From an uncultured Collinsella sp. (GTDB lineage: Bacteria; Actinomycetota; Coriobacteriia; Coriobacteriales; Coriobacteriaceae): 6,023 nucleotides of DNA. Position numbers and translations under genes: made by a program. Positions 1 through 5,976 of the stretch are shown piece after piece. The stretch spans positions 1 through 6,023 of the forward strand of contig CABRHR010000109.1 in the NCBI GenBank assembly GCA_902470835.1, read 5' to 3'. How positions within the stretch are numbered: the first letter of the stretch is position 1; every line of letters begins with the position of its first letter. The notes beneath the pieces were generated by a model. It saw only the letters and a program-made list of their open reading frames with translations, did not search any database and was not told where the DNA came from.

Positions 1-54
1 AGTAGCCCCCGCGCCCCACCCTTTCAGTCCCAACGCCACAAGGGCGATTGAGCA
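1..54. other. Contig edge, no supportable gene
   Basis: This short stretch precedes the large inverted repeat. The first plus-strand frame is open from the edge and stops at 49-51 (TGA). It could be the last 16 codons of a gene that converges on the aldolase, but 16 residues are too few to identify. One minus-strand frame is also open to the edge, without a start codon backed by a good ribosome binding site. Neither is called as a gene. No adapter sequence is seen at this end. Confidence 0.3.
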
Positions 55-205
55 GGACGGTTTGGGCGGGTCCCGTACTTAGTTTCCAAAATCATTCCGC
101 AGCGCGAAGGCCCCCGTTGTCAACGCTTCGAAGAAGCGAGACAACGGGGGCCTTCATGCGCGAGGACGTTTTGGAAACTAAGTACGGGACCCGCCCAAAC
201 CGTCC
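55..205. repeat. Nested long inverted repeat (37-bp outer and 16-bp inner arms)
   Basis: The outer arms 55-91 and 169-205 are perfect reverse complements over 37 bp. Inside them, 106-121 and 140-155 are a perfect 16-bp GC-rich pair. The 18-base centre holds a further 5-bp stem (124-128 with 134-138). The segments between outer and inner arms, 92-105 (14 bases) and 156-168 (13 bases), differ in length and pair only partly. The whole can fold into one cruciform or RNA hairpin of about 150 nt. It starts 24 bp beyond the aldolase stop codon, so it would form the 3' end of that transcript. Neither strand has a U-tract right after a stem, so it is not a textbook intrinsic terminator. It could be a REP/MITE-like dispersed element, a two-sided transcription barrier, or an RNA-protecting 3' structure. 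The pairing is certain; the role is not. Confidence 0.9.
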
Positions 206-229
206 GGTGGGATCAGAGTGCCCTTGTTG

Positions 230-1087
230 TTACTCTGCTTTGCCCACAGAGTTGAGGTTGGTCATGCGGATCTTAACCAGCTCGGTGATCTCGCGCATGC
301 CCTCCTTGGCCGGCTTCTTGGGGTCGAAGCAGGCAGGGTTCTCGGCCATGTATGCCATGAAGCCCTTGGTGTAGGCCTGACGCAGCTCGGTGGCGTAGTT
401 AACCTTGCAGATGCCGTTCTTCACAGCCTCGGCAACCTGCTCATCGGGCACGCCAGAGGTGCCGTGCAGGACCAGCGGCACGTCGACGGCGTCGCGGATG
501 GCCTTGACCACGGACTGCTCGATGTGCGGATCGCTCGTGTACACGCCGTGGCTGGTGCCAACACCAATGGCCAGCGAGGTGCAGCCAGTGCGCTCGACGA
601 ACTCCTTGGCCTCGGCCGGATCGGTGTAGGGGCTCTCGCCCTCAACCGCGGGACCGTCGTCCTCCTTGCCGCCGACCTTGCCGAGCTCGGCCTCGACAGG
701 CACGCCCATGGCACGGCCAGCGTCGGCGACGGACTTGGTCAGGGCGATGTTGTCCTCGAAGGACTCATGCGAGCCGTCGATCATAACGGAGGTGTAGCCG
801 GTGCGGAAGGCCTGCATGCAGCGGTCATAGCCATCGCCGTGATCGAGGTGCAGAGCGACGGGCACGGAAGCGCGCTCGGCGGCAGCCTTGACCATGCCGT
901 AGAAGTAATCCAGGCCAGCGGTCTTGATGGTGCCCGGGGTGGTCTGCATGATGACGGGGGACTTGGTCTCCTCGGCAGCGGCCAGAACGGCCATAACAAA
1001 CTCGAGGTTCTCGACGTTGAACGCGCCGACGGCGTAGTGGCCGGCCTGAGCGTCCTTGAGCATCTTTTCGGTGGTAACAAGTGCCAT
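230..1087 (-). CDS. Class II ketose-bisphosphate aldolase, GatY/KbaY type (fructose/tagatose-bisphosphate aldolase)
   Basis: A 285-residue cytoplasmic Zn-dependent aldolase, predicted to cleave a ketose-1,6-bisphosphate reversibly to dihydroxyacetone phosphate and glyceraldehyde 3-phosphate. Catalytic Asp82 and Zn ligand His83 lie in LHLDHG (residues 79-84). The second family signature VEAELGKVGGKED spans 131-143. The other Zn ligands are His180 (GTSHG) and His208 (LHGTSG). Phosphate-binding GTS is at 209-211 and NYAT at 230-233. These positions coincide with E. coli GatY/KbaY numbering, and length is typical (about 285). The start is set by AGGAG (1097-1101) nine bases upstream. The same frame stays open to 1492, but that extension has no family similarity and crosses into the divergent regulator. 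Family members act on fructose- or tagatose-1,6-bisphosphate, and sequence alone does not separate them. The gene is divergent from a DeoR regulator, which may control it. Confidence 0.93.
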   Translation of the reverse strand: MALVTTEKMLKDAQAGHYAVGAFNVENLEFVMAVLAAAEETKSPVIMQTTPGTIKTAGLDYFYGMVKAAAERASVPVALHLDHGDGYDRCMQAFRTGYTSVMIDGSHESFEDNIALTKSVADAGRAMGVPVEAELGKVGGKEDDGPAVEGESPYTDPAEAKEFVERTGCTSLAIGVGTSHGVYTSDPHIEQSVVKAIRDAVDVPLVLHGTSGVPDEQVAEAVKNGICKVNYATELRQAYTKGFMAYMAENPACFDPKKPAKEGMREITELVKIRMTNLNSVGKAE

Positions 1088-1138
1088 GAGCGTTTGCTCC
1101 TCTCCCTCGCCCGCATCTGGACATCGGGCGTACGTGTT

Positions 1139-1159
1139 CGCAAGGCATTTTACCTTGCG
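1139..1159. promoter_or_regulatory. Inverted repeat upstream of the aldolase, candidate operator or leader hairpin
   Basis: CGCAAGG and CCTTGCG form a perfect 7-bp inverted repeat around a 7-base AT-rich spacer, about 52 bp before the aldolase start codon. The dyad is symmetrical and lies just downstream of the candidate -10 on the minus strand, which suits a repressor site. Equally it would form a hairpin in the aldolase mRNA leader. Its being a DeoR operator is inference. Confidence 0.35.
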
Positions 1160-1172
1160 TTTTGCTGCGCTC

Positions 1173-1178
1173 ATTGTA
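1173..1178 (-). promoter_or_regulatory. Candidate -10 box for the aldolase
   Basis: Read on the minus strand this is TACAAT, five of six matches to the sigma-70-type TATAAT. It would place transcription start near 1166 and give a leader of roughly 80 nt with the hairpins at 1139-1159 and 1108-1130. No good -35 hexamer sits 16-18 bp upstream, so the call is weak. Confidence 0.22.
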
Positions 1179-1421
1179 TGAAATTCAGCGGGTATGAATG
1201 TGCGAGATGTTGTCACTCCGCAGGGCAAGACTCTCAATTTTGAAAAGCAAACGGAAGGGTATTGTGCCAAGCGCATGCGTTCGATATTGAGTTTTGAGTC
1301 TTGATTGTCTTTCTTTTGTAGAAAAGATAAGTAATCGAAAGGCGTTTTCTTACTCAAAAAGAAAATGAACGAAAATAGAGTCAACACAATTCCTGCAAAT
1401 TTTGCTGAGAATGGAGCAGTC

Positions 1422-2225
1422 ATGGCCCACGCTACAACCCGTGCTTTCGCCGATGAGCGTCGCGCCGCAATCATGGAGATGCTCGAGCACAACGCCTCAG
1501 TTCAGGTGGCAGAAATCGCCCAGACCTTTGGCATCTCCTCCGTCACGGCCCGCGCCGATCTGGACGCGCTCGCCGAGGCCGGCAAACTGCGCCGCACACA
1601 TGGTGGCGCCGTGTCACTCCACAAACGCCTAACCGTCTCCACGCAGGATCGCCGCATCAACGTCAACGTTGCCGCCAAACAGGCCATCGCGCAAAGCGCC
1701 ATCGCACTCGTCAGCGACGGCGACACGCTGCTCATCGACTCGGGCACCACCGCGCTCGAATTTGTCCGCCTGCTCGACCAACGCGACGGCATCACCGTCA
1801 TCACCGCAGACATTACCATCGCCGACTACATCGACGAGAGTATGCCCTCGGTCGATGTCGTCATGCTGAGCGGCGCGCTGCGCAAAGGGCACCGCTATCT
1901 GTACGGTCCGCTCACCATGCAGGCACTGCAGATGGTTCACGCCGACCTCGCCATTATGTGCCCCGGTGCCTTTGTTCCAGGCTGTGGCTTTACCACCGAC
2001 TTTCCGCAGATGGCCGAGACCAAAACCGCTATGATCACCGCTGCGCGTAAGAGCGTGGCGCTCATGGACGCGAGCAAGGTCAACGGACGCGGCATGTATC
2101 GCTTCGCCGAACTTACCGATGTCGACACCATCGTGATGGACCGCGACCCCGATGGCTCCATCGCCACCTCAATCGCCGAGGCCACCGGCATCGACGCCCC
2201 AACCCTCATCATCGCCACCGCCTAA
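1422..2225 (+). CDS. DeoR/GlpR-family sugar-metabolism transcriptional regulator
   Basis: A 267-residue cytoplasmic repressor-type protein with the standard DeoR layout. The N-terminal winged helix-turn-helix is at about residues 13-62: RRAAIMEML, then VAEIAQTFGISSVTARADL, with the family T-x-R-x-D-L signature, and wing RRTHGGAV. The C-terminal DeoRC effector domain, a sugar-phosphate isomerase-like fold, covers about 79-245. It carries IDSGTT (105-110), the usual phosphate-binding loop, and AETKTAMITAARKSVALMDASK (198-219) near its end. Family members sense phosphorylated sugars and release DNA. An in-frame ATG lies at 1365, but the ATG at 1422 is preferred: it has GGAG five bases upstream and gives the usual N-terminus. 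It is divergent from the aldolase and convergent with the ROK/hydrolase/MFS operon, so it may regulate either or both. The effector cannot be deduced. Confidence 0.92.
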   Translation: MAHATTRAFADERRAAIMEMLEHNASVQVAEIAQTFGISSVTARADLDALAEAGKLRRTHGGAVSLHKRLTVSTQDRRINVNVAAKQAIAQSAIALVSDGDTLLIDSGTTALEFVRLLDQRDGITVITADITIADYIDESMPSVDVVMLSGALRKGHRYLYGPLTMQALQMVHADLAIMCPGAFVPGCGFTTDFPQMAETKTAMITAARKSVALMDASKVNGRGMYRFAELTDVDTIVMDRDPDGSIATSIAEATGIDAPTLIIATA

Positions 2226-2270
2226 AAACAAAAACCACCACAAAGGTGCCTGCACCTTTGTGGTGGTTTA
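2226..2270. terminator. Bidirectional rho-independent terminator between convergent genes
   Basis: An 18-bp perfect inverted repeat (2232-2249 with 2252-2269) occupies most of the 53-bp gap between the convergent regulator and ROK genes. On the minus strand the stem is followed by TTTTTGTTTTT, a strong U-tract, so it should end the MFS-hydrolase-ROK transcript efficiently. On the plus strand the stem ends in TTTA, a weaker tail that can still stop the regulator transcript. The two-base gap means the top of the stem opens into a loop of four or more bases in RNA. Confidence 0.9.
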
Positions 2271-2278
2271 TGTTGCAA

Positions 2279-3190
2279 CTACTGCAAACGCATGGCCTCC
2301 TGGACTGCGCCAACCAAGTTTGCATCGTTGCCGAGCTGCGCGGCCTTAATCTGCGGCTCGGGAATACCGGCGAGGCCGCCCTCGTACCCCGCAAGCGCGA
2401 CGGGCATCTGCTTGCGCAGGGCGTCGATAAGCTCCGGATGGCAGGAAATACCGCCCGCAATAACAAATACCTCGGGATCAATCACAGCCTGAAGATTAAC
2501 AAGCTGCGCATCGAAGGTCCGCGCATAGCGGTCAAGCGCACGCTGAGCATCAGCATCGCCGGACTCAATCCATTCGAACACCCGACGCCCATCTACGGGA
2601 GAGTTCTCCGGCAGCCCCTTTTCGGCAACCGCCGCGTCGCGAAGCGCACGCCATCCGCCCGTACCGGCAAAGGTACTTTCTATACTCGCCGGACGCGCCA
2701 CATCGTTGCGCAAGAAGCTAAATTCGCCCGCAAAGCAATGCGCGCCGCGAAGCACCTTTCCGTCGATGACGATGCCGCCGCCGATACCAGTGCCGATAGC
2801 GAGCACGACGCCAAACCGCGCGCCGCGCAGCGCTCCCGCCGCGTATTCACCCAGAGCGCAGCACTTGCCGTCATTATTAACGGCGACGGGTACGCCCAAG
2901 CGCTCGCGCATGATTTTTCCAAGGGGACATCCATCCATATAGGTGAGCGATCCGCCACGATGAATCGTGCCGTCAAGATCGCCCTCATAGATGCCGCCCG
3001 GAGCGCTCACGCCCACGGCCGAAACACGGTTGAGGTACGGTTCAACGAGCTCAATCAGAGACTCGACCGTCTCTTCGGCTGTGGTAAAACCAGTCGGCAG
3101 GCTTCCACGCGCGTGGATAGAAAAATCCTCGCCCAACACAGCCCATTTGACCGCCGTACCGCCCACGTCGATACCAAAGTACTCTTTCAA
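2279..3190 (-). CDS. ROK-family sugar kinase
   Basis: A 303-residue cytoplasmic protein predicted to transfer phosphate from ATP to a sugar hydroxyl. The N-terminal phosphate-binding motif DVGGTAVK is at 8-15. The catalytic aspartate is Asp107 in NNDGKCCALGE (105-115). The glycine-rich ROK signature AIGTGIGGGIVIDGKVLRG spans 131-149, and IAGGIS (244-249) is the C-terminal adenosine-side motif. There is no N-terminal DNA-binding domain, so it is a kinase, not a NagC/Mlc-type repressor. The segment that usually reads GEIGH followed by CxCGxxGC is AGEFSFLRNDVARP (154-167). The substrate-contacting His and the Zn-binding cysteines are therefore absent, as I recall for a Firmicutes-type ROK subgroup. 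The start is TTG with AGGAG six bases upstream. It is the last gene of the operon, and the sugar is unknown (glucose- or glycoside-type likely). Confidence 0.88.
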   Translation of the reverse strand: MKEYFGIDVGGTAVKWAVLGEDFSIHARGSLPTGFTTAEETVESLIELVEPYLNRVSAVGVSAPGGIYEGDLDGTIHRGGSLTYMDGCPLGKIMRERLGVPVAVNNDGKCCALGEYAAGALRGARFGVVLAIGTGIGGGIVIDGKVLRGAHCFAGEFSFLRNDVARPASIESTFAGTGGWRALRDAAVAEKGLPENSPVDGRRVFEWIESGDADAQRALDRYARTFDAQLVNLQAVIDPEVFVIAGGISCHPELIDALRKQMPVALAGYEGGLAGIPEPQIKAAQLGNDANLVGAVQEAMRLQ

Positions 3191-3203
3191 GTCCTACTCC
3201 TCT
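3191..3203 (-). promoter_or_regulatory. Ribosome binding site that fixes the TTG start of the ROK gene
   Basis: Read on the minus strand, AGAGGAG (3197-3203) ends six bases before the TTG at 3190-3188. The only nearby upstream ATG, at about 3214, is out of frame. The reading MKEYFGIDVGG places the DxGGT motif at residue 8, as usual for ROK proteins, which supports this non-ATG start. Confidence 0.8.
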
Positions 3204-3224
3204 TATCTGCATCCTCAAATGCCG

Positions 3225-3253
3225 AATGCCGGAACGGAAACCGTCTCGGCATT
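3225..3253 (-). other. Intercistronic hairpin between hydrolase and ROK genes
   Basis: On the minus strand, AATGCCG and CGGCATT (7 bp) enclose a second stem, ACGG/CCGT, around a three-base loop; an A-C mismatch and a G-U pair separate the two stems. It sits in the 87-bp gap between the hydrolase stop and the ROK start. No U-tract follows. It may partly stop transcription or protect or process the mRNA, and so set the ratio of the two proteins; this is inference. Confidence 0.5.
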
Positions 3254-3277
3254 GGCTAGTCTCGTCTGAGATTGTCT

Positions 3278-4816
3278 CTACCGCTCGGTCTTTGCCTCGC
3301 GAATACGCAGCATCATGTACTGACGGCTCGGCAGATCGATACGGAACTTACCCTCGAAAGTGCCCTCGAGCGTCTCGGCGGCCATGTTCCACGTGTCAAT
3401 CACGTCGACGGTATAACGCTTGCCCTCGGCGCCCTCGAACTCTCGATACGCCGGGCGATTAAAGCCAAAGTACATAACAACATCGGCAGTCCCGCGGCCA
3501 TGGTCGTTGGACATGCAGGTAACGTCCCAGGTAAACGTACCATCGAGGACGCCGATCTCGTCGGGCACCCAATCAAAATCATCCGGCAGCGCCTCCATAA
3601 AGCGGCGGCAGAAACCGATGCGGTCGGGCGACTCACCAAAGAGCTCGCCGCCATGTGCCCACCAAAGCTTGGGACCGCGGTCGACGTAGGTCTCGCCATG
3701 CGTGACATAACCGCCGCGCAGGCTGCCCTCCCAAAAACGACGGACGAGCTCCTGGGCCGTAAGGTTGCCCCAGCCCCAGTTGATATTGCCCTCATAGCCG
3801 ACCTCGTCGATCAGAACCGGCTTGCTATACTGCGCGCGCAACATGGTGACGTCCTCTGCTGTGTTTTTGAGGTCGCACCTCTGGTAGCTCACGTGCGTAA
3901 TCCACGGACGGCTGTGGTCAAAGATCTCGCGGCAATTGTGGATGCTGCGCAAGTGTCCATACGGGTCGTTCGCCATGATGATGCGGGCATAGCGGTCCCA
4001 GTCCTCAGCCGGCTTCCACGGCATAAGGTCCCACTCATTGGCGAGGCTCCACCAGATGTTCTTGTATGCCGAGAAACGGCGAGCCACATACGTCAGGTAG
4101 AAGACATCCTCCTCGCGCGTCATGCGAGAGAAACCCCAGTCCTCGGGCTTATCATACGGGTGCAAAACGATAAGGTCCGCCTGGATGCCCAGCTCGTCAA
4201 GTTGTTCAATGCGGTGCTCGAGGTTCTCCCAAAACGGCTCGTAGAAGCGGTAATGGTCAAAGCTGCCCTTCTCGCCCTCGTAAGCATACATCGCCGGATC
4301 CTCGACGTTATAGTCGTAAAACTTGGGGAAGACGCACATGCGGATTTTGTTAAAGGGCGCTGTGGCGAGCGTCTGAAGCGTCTGCTCCTGCAGCTCGGCA
4401 TCTTGATTGGTCCACGCATAGCAAGTGGTGCCGAAGGGCAGGTAGCGTGTGCCGTCCTCGTACGCAAAATTGAAATCTTCGTCGGTAATGAACGGGGCAT
4501 TGTGGGCAAGCACATCTTTTGCCAGCAGAACACGACCATGGTTGTCGCCCGTGGCAGGCGTGGCCTCAAAGGAGCCGGCGGCACCATCGAGCGCGGGGTC
4601 ATTGGAACTCACCACGTAGTTCCAGACGCCGGCACTCTCAGGCATAAAGTTGATTCCATAGTTGCCGTCACCCTTGTAGAAGCCACGGACCTCAAAGCTG
4701 TCCATGCCGTCCGCTCGATCGAAGTGTGCCGACAGCTCGACCTCGACATAGGGATTGCCGGCCGCAGTGCCTGCGAGCTCGAGCTTAAACACCTTGTACT
4801 GCTCGACGGTGGTCAT
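3278..4816 (-). CDS. Apiosidase-like glycoside hydrolase (DUF5060-DUF4038-DUF5605 type), cytoplasmic
   Basis: A 512-residue predicted retaining glycoside hydrolase. Residues about 1-90 form an Ig-like beta domain of DUF5060 type (VEVELSAHFDR, VRGFYKGDGNYGINFMPESAGVWNY). Residues about 95-410 form a TIM barrel of the DUF4038/apiosidase-like group: YLPFGTTCYAWTNQ opens it, WWSLANEWD (255-263) supplies Asn260-Glu261 as likely acid/base, and PVLIDEVGYEG (333-343) supplies Glu338 as likely nucleophile. The rest (about 420-507) is a beta-rich DUF5605-like tail. There is no signal peptide or membrane segment, so it should act in the cytoplasm on an imported small glycoside. Strong GGAGG (4824-4828) lies seven bases before the ATG. 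Placement directly after an MFS transporter and before a ROK kinase supports a sugar-releasing role. The linkage and sugar cannot be told; relatives include GH140 apiosidase, but many are uncharacterised. Confidence 0.85.
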   Translation of the reverse strand: MTTVEQYKVFKLELAGTAAGNPYVEVELSAHFDRADGMDSFEVRGFYKGDGNYGINFMPESAGVWNYVVSSNDPALDGAAGSFEATPATGDNHGRVLLAKDVLAHNAPFITDEDFNFAYEDGTRYLPFGTTCYAWTNQDAELQEQTLQTLATAPFNKIRMCVFPKFYDYNVEDPAMYAYEGEKGSFDHYRFYEPFWENLEHRIEQLDELGIQADLIVLHPYDKPEDWGFSRMTREEDVFYLTYVARRFSAYKNIWWSLANEWDLMPWKPAEDWDRYARIIMANDPYGHLRSIHNCREIFDHSRPWITHVSYQRCDLKNTAEDVTMLRAQYSKPVLIDEVGYEGNINWGWGNLTAQELVRRFWEGSLRGGYVTHGETYVDRGPKLWWAHGGELFGESPDRIGFCRRFMEALPDDFDWVPDEIGVLDGTFTWDVTCMSNDHGRGTADVVMYFGFNRPAYREFEGAEGKRYTVDVIDTWNMAAETLEGTFEGKFRIDLPSRQYMMLRIREAKTER

Positions 4817-4853
4817 AATAACGCCTCCAAGTTAAGCGATTGAATAGTCGGAG

Positions 4854-4885
4854 TCCGTCGGGCAACATGAACGCTGCCCGACGGA
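4854..4885 (-). other. Intercistronic hairpin between MFS and hydrolase genes
   Basis: An 11-bp perfect stem (4854-4864 with 4875-4885, TCCGTCGGGCA/TGCCCGACGGA) with a 10-base loop lies in the 87-bp gap after the transporter stop and before the hydrolase ribosome binding site. Downstream sequence on the minus strand, CTCCGACTATTC, has no U-tract. It is more likely an mRNA-stabilising or partial read-through element than a full terminator; a separate promoter for the hydrolase is not seen. Confidence 0.6.
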
Positions 4886-4903
4886 AGGAAAGAGAGTGGC
4901 GGA

Positions 4904-5976
4904 TTACTTGGCGCTCTTGATGAGCATGATGAACACATAGCCCACGGCGATGAGCACGATGGAGATCGGGAACGCCATGAAGTAGGAACCGGTGGCGACA
5001 ACAATTGCCGAAGTCACGATGGGACCGAGAATCTGGCCGATGGTGTTGGCGATGTTGAGGATACCCAGGTCCTTGCCGGCATTCTCCTTATCGGGCAGGA
5101 CGTCGACATTGAGCGCCTGGTCCACGGAAGAATAGATGCCGTAGCCAAGACCGGCCAGCAGAGCGAAGCCGTACATGCCAGCAACGGACTTAAGCAGCCA
5201 GGGCAGGGCGATACCAGTGCACATCATGATCGTTGCAACGAGGATGATGGGCTTGCGGCGGCCGATCTTGTCGGAGATGGCGCCCGAGGTGAGCGAGGCG
5301 ACAAGCGACACGACCATGATCACGACGGACATACTCGAAAGGACCGCGCCGGCTTCTGCCACTGGAAGACCGATGTACTTCTCGAGGATGTATAGCTGAT
5401 AGCCGTTGATACAGAAGTAACCAAAGATGAGGAGAAGGCGGCCAAAGAGTGCCAGGTAGAAGTCGCGGCAGTTCTTGGTGGGCGGAACGAACATGAGCAG
5501 CAGCGACTTGAGGTTGAGCTTCTCGGACTGCTCGCCCTCGGCAAGCGTGGCAGACTTCTCGCGCGGCCAAATAATGGTGGCAAGGATGCCGGTCAGGAAC
5601 CAAGAAACTGTACCGATAATAAAGCCGGGCACCGGATTGGAGAGGAACTGCGTACCGATGATGGTGCCGATAGACTGACCAGCCGTTGCACCGCCGCCAT
5701 AGAAAGCGGAAAGCGTACCGCGCTTGTTGAGCGGAATACGGTCGGAAAGCACGGCAACGGCGGGAGCAAGCATGCAGTTAAGACCAATCTGCAGCACACA
5801 CCAGGAGGCGACGATCATAGGAAGCGTGGTGGCAACCGAAGTGCTCCAGAAGGCGCAGCCGCAGATAAAGCCGCCGACAACGATAAACGGCGTGCGCTTG
5901 CCAAAGCGGCTGTGGCAGTGGTCGGAAAGTGCGCCAAAAACAAGATTCGAGAACAGGGCGAAGATCGAGCCGACCG
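4904..5976 (-). CDS. MFS transporter, glycoside/SLC45-like, 5' end missing
   Basis: This is the C-terminal 356 residues of a 12-helix membrane transporter that probably imports a sugar or small glycoside with cations. The frame stays open past the ATG at 5818 up to the adapter junction, and the 52 residues gained there are plainly MFS: GALSDHCHSRFGKRTPF is the conserved cytoplasmic loop between helices 2 and 3. The matching loop of the second half is GAISDKIGRRKP (about 231-242 of the visible protein). The long central loop after helix 6 (about 136-172) contains PREKSATLAEGEQSEK. GYGIYSSVDQALNVDVLPDKENAGKDLG is typical of this MFS subgroup. About 55-60 N-terminal residues, with helix 1 and part of helix 2, are lost. 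It is the first visible gene of the operon; the promoter lies off the contig. Substrate is inferred only from neighbours. Confidence 0.88.

Larger units (their letters stand above)
1088..1421. promoter_or_regulatory. Divergent intergenic region between aldolase and deoR-type gene
   Basis: These 334 bp are clearly richer in A+T than the flanking genes and must hold the promoters of both divergent genes. Inverted repeats seen are: 1108-1113 with 1125-1130 (6 bp); 1139-1145 with 1153-1159 (CGCAAGG/CCTTGCG, 7-base spacer); the palindrome CGCATGCG at 1272-1279; and a bulged hairpin 1330-1354 built from AGTAA/TTACT and GAAA/TTTC. A ten-base-spaced direct repeat, GAAAAT, occurs at 1361 and 1371. DeoR-family repressors commonly bind such repeats near their own promoter, so one or more of these may be the operator. 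No plus-strand -35/-10 pair is convincing. Confidence 0.5.

Noticed and set aside
55..205. CRISPR array or transposon with terminal repeats
   Set aside because: There are only inverted, not tandem, repeats; the interior is 77 bp with no coding capacity, and no target-site duplication is evident at the edges.
55..205. Simple fold-back assembly artefact
   Set aside because: Such an artefact should mirror the segments between the arms as well, but 92-105 and 156-168 differ in length and sequence. It is not excluded entirely because the repeat is close to a contig edge.
48..374. A 108-codon plus-strand ORF across the inverted repeat
   Set aside because: Most of it is the inverted repeat and antisense aldolase; no ribosome binding site or family similarity is visible.
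218..1243. A 341-codon plus-strand ORF opposite the aldolase
   Set aside because: It is a low-complexity His/Gly/Leu/Ala-rich antisense reading with no recognisable domain; the opposite strand encodes all aldolase signatures.
1227..1302. 7-bp inverted repeat AAGACTC/GAGTCTT
   Set aside because: The arms are more than 60 bp apart and short, which is expected by chance in this length of sequence.
1261..1335. Plus-strand promoter for the regulator using TTGATT at 1301-1306
   Set aside because: No acceptable -10 hexamer lies 16-18 bp downstream; the closest, AGTAAT at 1330, is 23 bp away.
1365..1421. Earlier ATG for the DeoR-type regulator (19 more residues)
   Set aside because: The upstream sequence is only A-rich without a clear AGGAG, the added residues are not DeoR-like, and the ATG at 1422 has GGAG close by.
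2246..3259. A 337-codon plus-strand ORF opposite the ROK kinase
   Set aside because: It is antisense to the ROK gene, starts inside the terminator hairpin, and shows no motif.
3272..4843. A 523-codon plus-strand ORF opposite the hydrolase
   Set aside because: It mirrors the hydrolase gene almost end to end, shows no family motifs, and is rich in residues expected from antisense reading of GC-biased codons. The minus-strand reading has catalytic motifs and a strong ribosome binding site.
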